Assembly (NCBI GenBank): GCA_900128585.1
Contig: LT642368.1
Coordinates: 9,066 to 20,860 of the forward strand
Origin: Stramenopiles sp. TOSAG23-3
Lineage: Eukaryota; Sar
Length of the DNA: 11,795 nucleotides
Direction of reading: 5' to 3'
The notes under the pieces were generated by a model. It was not told where the DNA came from. It worked only from the letters and a program-made list of their open reading frames with translations, and did no database searches. Positions 7,344-11,795 of this stretch are shown one piece after another. The translations under genes were made by a program, and so were the position numbers. Each line of letters begins with the position of its first letter. Position 1 is the stretch's first letter.

Positions 7344-7744
7344 CCACCATCCATTCGTTTTATTTAGTACGAGTAAGTTCGTATTTATCAAGAAGTGACG
7401 CTAAGTATTTACGCAGAATGGTGTTGCCAAAGGTAGAGAAGATTGCGCGACGCTCAAATTCAAAGCACAGAGTCTTCTGTTAAATCAATTCTTACGTATA
7501 ATTAAAACATCAAGATAGGATTAGGGTTGGAACTGAAATAGTAATTGAATTTGTTTTTTTTATAGCTATATGGTAGTGATGATATAATCAGGGTACCTGG
7601 GTACCCGTATATGGTTTTACTAGTCGTCAGTACCACAATCGCTTTAAAAAAAAGAAGAATGATTGATTGATTATTTTATATTTTAATATTGATGAGATGC
7701 AAAAACAAATTGTTGTAAACAAAACAACATAACATATTTCAAAG

Positions 7745-7749
7745 CCAAT
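7745..7749 (+). promoter_or_regulatory. CCAAT box
   Basis: GCCAATT lies about 140 bases upstream of the ATG at 7887 and 14 bases before the CACGTG palindrome. CCAAT boxes are common eukaryotic promoter elements bound by NF-Y. A five-base match alone is weak, and its position next to the palindrome is the main support. Confidence 0.3.
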
Positions 7750-7762
7750 TGAAATAATGTTT

Positions 7763-7774
7763 TCTCACGTGAGA
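7763..7774. promoter_or_regulatory. 12-bp palindrome with CACGTG (G-box/E-box) core
   Basis: TCTCACGTGAGA is a perfect inverted repeat, 113 bases upstream of the methyltransferase ATG. CACGTG is the known core for bZIP and bHLH factors in plants, algae and other eukaryotes. The perfect symmetry beyond the six-base core in AT-rich surroundings makes a dimeric factor site plausible. No factor can be named from the sequence. Confidence 0.45.
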
Positions 7775-7886
7775 CACTCAATCTATATTATTAGATGCAT
7801 ATTAAAACCCTTTTCTCAGTCTGTTGGAATTGGGAATTGCTGCATTTCGCATAATTGAAACAAATGCTTGGAAGGCGTTGGCAGTG

Positions 7887-9464
7887 ATGATACTGCGAGC
7901 AGTTTTTGCAGTATGCTGCGTTGCACGCCTCGCCGTTGCTCCGTATTCGAGTCTAGTTCGCACCGAGGTTTCCGTTGAACATGTGGAAATATTAAGGGCG
8001 CTGCATGAAAAAAACGAGGAGGCCCTTGATTTATACTGGGGCGGGGATGCTGCGTCCGCACTAGCTGTGCTCAAATCCGCTTTTTCCCCGTCCGAAGTTG
8101 CCCCAATTGGTATGTGGAAGACGTATGCATGGATCCTCCGCTCTAAAAATATGGAAACGGAAGCGTCGATTGCGCGGAAAACCATTCGAAGCATCTCGTC
8201 GTTTTTAGCGCTTCTTCAACTACAAGATTCTATGATTCCTCTCGAAAGCGCAATTGCAAAGACATCTCTATCTGCCTACAATGAAAGCGACGATTCATAC
8301 AGGGCCACCTGGGTAAGCCCGTCTAGTTTTGGTAAGTCTGGACAGCGTCTTGTGGCGAATCTGAGATTTACTCGCAGTTCGAAAGACTTTATGCGAGCCG
8401 CCGTGTCTGCAATAGTGCCAGACGACAGACTGGGAATTCTACTGCCTGGAAATTATGAAAGTCTTGGCCTGACGTTTCGCACAATATATGAACTTGATTT
8501 CAAAGCCATGCTCTGCGAATATCCTCTGATGCAGGGTGAACCACCACCAATGGGCGCGCCCCTGCATGAATGGAAATATTTAGACATGATGAAAAAAAGC
8601 GTCACTGGATATTTGGCGGGGGAGAGTTTTGTGAAAAACCCTATCTGGGATATACCGTTTTCAAACATTTACTCGTTAAACAATTGGAACAGCACCCCGC
8701 CTTCGGTCCTCACTGCCACCCACGTTGGCTCCTTGAATGCAATGCAAGAGATCGTGAGAGAGGTTTTTTATCACAATATCCCCGGCGATATAGTTGAAGC
8801 GGGGGTATTTCGCGGGGGTATGTCTATATTTCTTGCTAGTTTGCTGGACCTTTATGATGGCGACGAAAAACAAAAAAATGCTTCGGGGGCTAGGCGACTA
8901 TGGTGTGCCGATACCTTTTCCGGGATTCCGGAACGTCTGCAGAGCGAAGCCAGTGAGGTCGAAGTGAAGTCTGATCCTACGCTGCATTGGCAAAAAAATG
9001 CCTACAGCGCGTCGCTGCAGAGTGTCACGTCTCGATTTAAGCGTTACAATTTGCTGAGCGAAAACGTTGGATTTGTTGTCGGAAAATTTTCGGAAACGTT
9101 TGGGCATTTTTCCATCGGGGGCATTTCAGTGCTCCGCATCGATTGTGACACGTATATAGGTACAATTCAAACATTGAGATATTTGTATAAAAAGGTCCCG
9201 CCCGGCGGGTTTGTAATTGTGGATGACTTTCATCTTGCTGGTGCCAGAAATGCAGTTCTCGAGTTTCGTTCATTTCAAAACGTTTCTTCCCCGCTGTTGC
9301 CCGTTCCTATTGACTACGTAAATTGCTGCGACCCGATGAAACCGAAGAAGAACACTGAAAGAATGAAAACATTCATCGAAGATATCCTGTACCAACGAGG
9401 GGAAAATAGCAAAATTAACAGAATCATTAGCCCGCAGGCCGTGTACTGGAGAGTCGGGCAGTAA
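7887..9464 (+). CDS. TylF/MycF-family O-methyltransferase with a long N-terminal region and signal-like start
   Basis: The 525-residue protein ends in a domain of the TylF/MycF (macrocin O-methyltransferase) type, a metal-dependent SAM enzyme family that methylates sugar hydroxyls on bacterial natural products. Hallmarks are GDIVEAGVFRGGMSIFLA (Glu304, the SAM-binding loop), CADTFSGIP, the metal-binding-type LRIDCDTYIGT (Asp419, Asp421) and PPGGFVIVDDFHLAGAR (Asp446, Asp447). The frame is open upstream, but the first ATG is at 7887 and gives MILRAVFAVCCVARLAVA, a hydrophobic signal-peptide or signal-anchor-like start that suggests the secretory pathway. Residues about 25-290 are not recognised; the early part (AASALAVLKSAF, WKTYAWILRS) has a TPR-like helical look. 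Bacterial members are usually only about 250 residues. The substrate is unknown. No biosynthetic neighbours are present. The gene is single-exon: two in-frame GTAAG words near 8313 and 8332 are too close together to be an intron. Confidence 0.88.
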   Translation: MILRAVFAVCCVARLAVAPYSSLVRTEVSVEHVEILRALHEKNEEALDLYWGGDAASALAVLKSAFSPSEVAPIGMWKTYAWILRSKNMETEASIARKTIRSISSFLALLQLQDSMIPLESAIAKTSLSAYNESDDSYRATWVSPSSFGKSGQRLVANLRFTRSSKDFMRAAVSAIVPDDRLGILLPGNYESLGLTFRTIYELDFKAMLCEYPLMQGEPPPMGAPLHEWKYLDMMKKSVTGYLAGESFVKNPIWDIPFSNIYSLNNWNSTPPSVLTATHVGSLNAMQEIVREVFYHNIPGDIVEAGVFRGGMSIFLASLLDLYDGDEKQKNASGARRLWCADTFSGIPERLQSEASEVEVKSDPTLHWQKNAYSASLQSVTSRFKRYNLLSENVGFVVGKFSETFGHFSIGGISVLRIDCDTYIGTIQTLRYLYKKVPPGGFVIVDDFHLAGARNAVLEFRSFQNVSSPLLPVPIDYVNCCDPMKPKKNTERMKTFIEDILYQRGENSKINRIISPQAVYWRVGQ

Positions 9465-9553
9465 ATTTATGGGCAGGGGAAAAGGAATCTTTTAAACAGC
9501 GTATGCGGTGTGACACGATAATATATGAAAGTTAACAAATGTTGAAGTTGTGA

Positions 9554-9646
9554 TAATATTTTACAAGTTAAAATTAGGGTATGAGGAAGCTAAATTTAAT
9601 TACTTATTAAATAACAGCCAATTTTCTTGTTTTTAATATTTTACAA
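9554..9646. repeat. 13-bp exact direct repeat TAATATTTTACAA
   Basis: The same 13 bases occur at 9554-9566 and 9634-9646. On the minus strand they read TTGTAAAATATTA, downstream of the ABC1 kinase stop, and so contain a TGTAA word. The second copy lies inside a segment that separates the two halves of the neighbouring repeat. Confidence 0.6.
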
Positions 9647-9782
9647 AGTAATTGATAAATTCTTACGCCAAATAAGCCGCTGTTTACTTGCCAGTTGGAA
9701 TCTTGACCAGAACTTGGGGAGGATCCGTAATAGGAGGAGACATTGTTCACAGCCAAATTTTTCTTGTTTAAATTCTTACGCC
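9614..9782. repeat. Duplicated spacer segment with internal indel
   Basis: Copy 1 (9614-9669) has ACAGCCAATTTTCTTGTTT and AAATTCTTACGCC separated by about 24 bases. Copy 2 (9749-9782) has nearly the same two blocks directly joined. Either copy 1 gained, or copy 2 lost, the intervening piece, which itself contains the TAATATTTTACAA word found again at 9554. The pattern suggests local duplication with rearrangement. No mobile-element ends are visible. Confidence 0.6.
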
Positions 9783-9879
9783 TACTTCGTACGAACACTT
9801 CATGGGAGTCCTTTCCGTGTAAAGCTCTTTCGTGTGGCATCTAAACTTGTTCTATATGTAATCTACTGATACTCTACAC

Positions 9880-11565
9880 TTATTCCATAGCCATCTGGGC
9901 CCCTAAAATCTTCGCGGTGTTTTTAAAACCAAACACATGAATTGCCCGTGACCTTGCGTATGGGTACGAGGCCCGAAAAATATCAAATTGAGGGTCACCC
10001 GTGAGTGCTATCCCTTCTAGAACGATCAACGCGCGGGTGATTAACGCAAAATAGTTCGGAACAGTGAACGGGAACTCAAAAAAGATCGAATTCAAATCCT
10101 TCGATATGGCCCCAAACCGTTTCCGGCGTTCCACGGAACGGTACGACACCGCCCCCCCTGCACCGTTCAACAGTGAGTTCTTAATTTCATCCTTCAATTT
10201 TGCTTCGTCAAACACGCGCTGCAGGACGGGGAGTAGATTGTTTCGGTCAACGTCGCTGGGTAAAAATCCTAAATGGATTGCGTCAGTGACTAAATTATCC
10301 ACGTCCCCCGTCATCAAGTGGACAATGGCGCTGGTCATGCCTTTCGTATCGGGCTGAGCAACCGTCGCGCAAAGGCCAAAATCGATCAATACCAACCTGC
10401 CATATTCATCCACCAAAAGGTTCCCGGGGTGCGGGTCACTGTGAAAAAAGCCGATGTCCAGAAGCTGGGTCAAGTAAATTTTGACCCCGACTGGAATGAG
10501 ACGCCTAATTGTATCCTTGTCGGACTTTGCCAACTGAATTCCGTTTATAAACTCCGAGGCAAGCACTTTTCTTGACGTAAACTTCCAAAACACAGACGGT
10601 ACGTGCATTTTATCTTTTCCGATTTTAGGCACCAAGTGCTCCTGTACAAACTCCTGGTTCGTGCCTTCCTTCACATAGTCCAACTCCAGATAACTTGCGC
10701 TTGCAAACGTATCCAGAAGCTCTACGTCGTAGCTCTTTCGTTTTGCAAACAGCCCCTTCTCCATCAAGTAACTCTTAAACCCTTCTACAAAATGAGCATA
10801 CTTTCGCAACAAGTACAAGTCTAAGGAAACGGCGCGAAGCATGTCGGGGCGCTGGACTTTGAGTGCAATGGTTTCTCCCGTCGCCTTGATCCTGCATTTG
10901 TATACTTGGCCCAACGATGCGGCCGCAATCGGGATCGCGTCCTCCTCCAAGCCATCGAGCACCGAGGTTACATCACTAATCCCTAGCTCTTTCTCCACCA
11001 TTTGAATCGCCGTTCTCGTTGGGAATGCGGGGACAGAGTCGCACAACTTTTGCAGCTCGTAGACCGCAATAGGTGGGAGGACGTCCGGGCGAATACTTAA
11101 CATTTGGCCGAACTTGATAAACGTGGGGCCAAGTTTTGTTAGCAGATGCCGGAACTCAATTGCATAGTCTTGTTTGACCGATTCGTTTTCCATATCGGAC
11201 GTCAGGTAATTTGTAAACAGGAGCCTGCTCAAAAATGGTAAAATTGTACGCCCGATTGTAACTACTCTGGCTAGGGCGATGTTTGGGTGCTTGTCCCAAT
11301 ACTCCTGTATTTCTCCGGGCTGGTAAGTCCGCGGCAACCCCTCATCGCTCAAACCAACGATTTGCCGGTTGCCGTGGGACTCCGCCCAGCCAAGGTAACC
11401 AACCCCCACCGCCCCCGATCCTAGGAGGGTCCATGCTACATTACGAGCGTATCTCGGAGAGGGAGGTGTGACCTTGGCAGCGTCGATGCTAGAAAACCGA
11501 AGGGCACGAAGGCGCGCAGCCCGCGGTGTCCGCATATTTATACGAAGGGTTGCACCGAGAAACAT
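9880..11565 (-). CDS. ABC1/UbiB/ADCK-family atypical protein kinase-like ATPase
   Basis: The 561-residue product has all family hallmarks: the KxGQ motif KFGQ (Lys151) in FIKFGQMLSIRPDVLP, the Ala-rich loop AAASLGQVYK (from Ala214) that replaces the usual Gly-rich loop, the lysine of ALKVQRP (Lys236), HSDPHPGN (375-382) and DFG (Asp395). Known members act on quinone and isoprenoid-lipid metabolism: COQ8/UbiB for ubiquinone, and ABC1K proteins on plastoglobules and in plastids. The sequence after KxGQ and the C-terminal ITRALIVLEGIAL...SYPYA pattern look more like the cyanobacterial/plastid ABC1K group than COQ8; this is judged by eye. The frame starts upstream with TTG, so the first ATG, at 11565, was chosen; an internal ATG at 11535 is possible. 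The N-terminus is rich in Arg, Ala and Ser (RTPRAARLRALRFSS), like an organelle presequence, and is followed by a hydrophobic Gly-rich segment (about 43-58). Mitochondrion or plastid cannot be decided. Confidence 0.95.
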   Translation of the reverse strand: MFLGATLRINMRTPRAARLRALRFSSIDAAKVTPPSPRYARNVAWTLLGSGAVGVGYLGWAESHGNRQIVGLSDEGLPRTYQPGEIQEYWDKHPNIALARVVTIGRTILPFLSRLLFTNYLTSDMENESVKQDYAIEFRHLLTKLGPTFIKFGQMLSIRPDVLPPIAVYELQKLCDSVPAFPTRTAIQMVEKELGISDVTSVLDGLEEDAIPIAAASLGQVYKCRIKATGETIALKVQRPDMLRAVSLDLYLLRKYAHFVEGFKSYLMEKGLFAKRKSYDVELLDTFASASYLELDYVKEGTNQEFVQEHLVPKIGKDKMHVPSVFWKFTSRKVLASEFINGIQLAKSDKDTIRRLIPVGVKIYLTQLLDIGFFHSDPHPGNLLVDEYGRLVLIDFGLCATVAQPDTKGMTSAIVHLMTGDVDNLVTDAIHLGFLPSDVDRNNLLPVLQRVFDEAKLKDEIKNSLLNGAGGAVSYRSVERRKRFGAISKDLNSIFFEFPFTVPNYFALITRALIVLEGIALTGDPQFDIFRASYPYARSRAIHVFGFKNTAKILGAQMAME

Positions 11566-11589
11566 CGTGACGGTAAACGCCCTGAACTG

Positions 11590-11632
11590 CAAAAGTTTTC
11601 CGCCGACGGTTCAACGTCTAACAAAAGTTTTC
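11590..11632 (-). promoter_or_regulatory. 11-bp direct repeat upstream of the ABC1 kinase gene
   Basis: CAAAAGTTTTC occurs at 11590-11600 and 11622-11632, with starts exactly 32 bases apart (about three helical turns), only 25-67 bases upstream of the kinase ATG. The core AAAAGTTTT/AAAACTTTT is nearly self-complementary. It may be a paired promoter element or part of the 5' UTR. Function is inference. Confidence 0.4.
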
Positions 11633-11698
11633 GTGGATATTGAATTGTCCTGTTGGTTGAAGAATAATTTTACGATGTAACATGCATGCTCAGAAGAA

Positions 11699-11795
11699 AT
11701 GCGGCTGAATCTCATTTTCTTTCGTTCACGCAACGTGAATACTTACATGTTGGTATCCAACGTGTTCAGTTTGATCGATCACCTCCCCCAGGCTG
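11699..11795 (+). CDS. Possible start of a divergent gene, cut by the window edge
   Basis: A + strand frame opens with ATG at 11699 (G at -3) after an in-frame stop at 11678 and stays open to the end of the window (32 codons, with a second ATG at 11747 reading MLVSNVFSLIDHLPQA). It would be divergent from the ABC1 kinase gene and share a promoter of about 130 bases. On the other strand, 11795 down to 11726 is also open and ends in a stop (SLGEVIDQTEHVGYQH then VSIHVA), which could be the tail of an upstream minus-strand gene. The window is too short to decide, and neither reading is recognised. Confidence 0.25.
   Translation, partial: MRLNLIFFRSRNVNTYMLVSNVFSLIDHLPQA

Larger units (their letters stand above)
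7344..7886. other. AT-rich spacer upstream of the methyltransferase gene
   Basis: No credible gene is seen on either strand. Contents noticed are: a tandem GGGTACC doublet at 7591-7606, an A run followed by GATT units (about 7646-7672), a CCAAT box at 7745, and a perfect 12-bp palindrome with a CACGTG core at 7763-7774. The first 200 bases are probably the 3' UTR of the coiled-coil gene. TGTAA at about 7712 is the only polyadenylation-like word noted, and it may be chance. A single TTAGGG-like word at about 7520 is not an array. Confidence 0.6.
9465..9879. other. AT-rich spacer between convergent genes, with short direct repeats
   Basis: This region receives the 3' ends of the methyltransferase gene (+) and the ABC1 kinase gene (-). 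Overlapping non-ATG open frames of about 80 codons on both strands (9607-9869) show no recognisable features and are not called. It contains a partly duplicated segment (9614-9669 and 9749-9782) and a 13-bp exact repeat (9554 and 9634). No AATAAA was found for either gene. Confidence 0.6.

Noticed and set aside
7520-7530. TTAGGG-like telomere word
   Set aside because: Single occurrences only (also near 9576), with no tandem array.
7591-7606. Tandem GGGTACC doublet as a regulatory or recombination site
   Set aside because: Two overlapping KpnI-type palindromes can arise by chance. No flanking symmetry or second genomic copy is visible in the window.
8310-8345. Possible intron in the methyltransferase gene (GTAAGC/GTAAGT followed by CAG)
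   Set aside because: The interval is about 35 bases or less, stays in frame and codes plausible protein, so it is too short for a normal spliceosomal intron.
9607-9869. Overlapping open frames of about 80 codons on both strands between the convergent genes
   Set aside because: The + strand frame starts at a non-ATG codon, neither has recognisable domains, and both cover AT-rich repeat DNA. A degraded gene cannot be excluded but is unsupported.
1-11795. Bacterial, giant-virus or mobile-element origin; CRISPR, tRNA or rRNA genes
   Set aside because: IFT56, eukaryotic-style start contexts, AT-rich microsatellite spacers and organelle-type leader sequences point to a nuclear genome. I found no transposase, integrase, capsid or polymerase genes, no regular repeat-spacer array and no tRNA-like T-loop with matching stems.

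Overview
The window is nuclear DNA from a eukaryote, most likely a flagellated unicellular protist and probably an alga. The evidence is an intraflagellar transport gene (IFT56/TTC26), a plastid/cyanobacterial-style ABC1 (UbiB-family) atypical kinase, large single-exon reading frames with A/G at -3 of the chosen ATGs, and AT-rich intergenic DNA full of microsatellites between more GC-balanced genes. I see no bacterial operon structure, no mobile element, no CRISPR array and no tRNA or rRNA gene. The lineage cannot be fixed from this sequence alone.

Layout. 1-237: T-rich leader with intron-like signals. 238-2274 (+): IFT56, an IFT-B subunit, with an unusual N-terminal extension. 2275-3088: AT-rich spacer with a perfect palindrome, a compound microsatellite and a possible TATA element. 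3089-7343 (+): one very long, unrecognised gene that is read here as two overlapping frames (3089-5971 and 5883-7343) separated by a run of 12 G. Its product would be about 1417 residues: N-terminal coiled coils, a pair of EF-hands, an Arg/Ala-rich tandem repeat with a 55-residue higher-order period, a second coiled coil, and a long Lys-rich tail carrying a recurrent basic 'VV' motif. 7344-7886: AT-rich spacer holding a CCAAT box and a 12-bp palindrome around a CACGTG core. 7887-9461, stop to 9464 (+): a protein with a signal-like N-terminus, an unassigned region of about 290 residues and a C-terminal TylF/MycF-type O-methyltransferase domain. 9465-9879: AT-rich spacer between convergent genes, made partly of short direct repeats. 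9880-11565 (-): ABC1/UbiB/ADCK-family atypical kinase. 11566-11795: short upstream region with an 11-bp direct repeat and possibly the edge of another gene.

The genes look like ordinary neighbours and not a cassette. The one functional link worth considering is that IFT56 is next to a calcium-binding coiled-coil protein of cytoskeletal character. That protein is the most novel object in the window, because its architecture (coiled coil, EF-hand pair, 17/21/17-residue repeat array, basic VV-motif tail) matches no family I can name. The frame break at the G-run must be settled before it is deposited as two genes.
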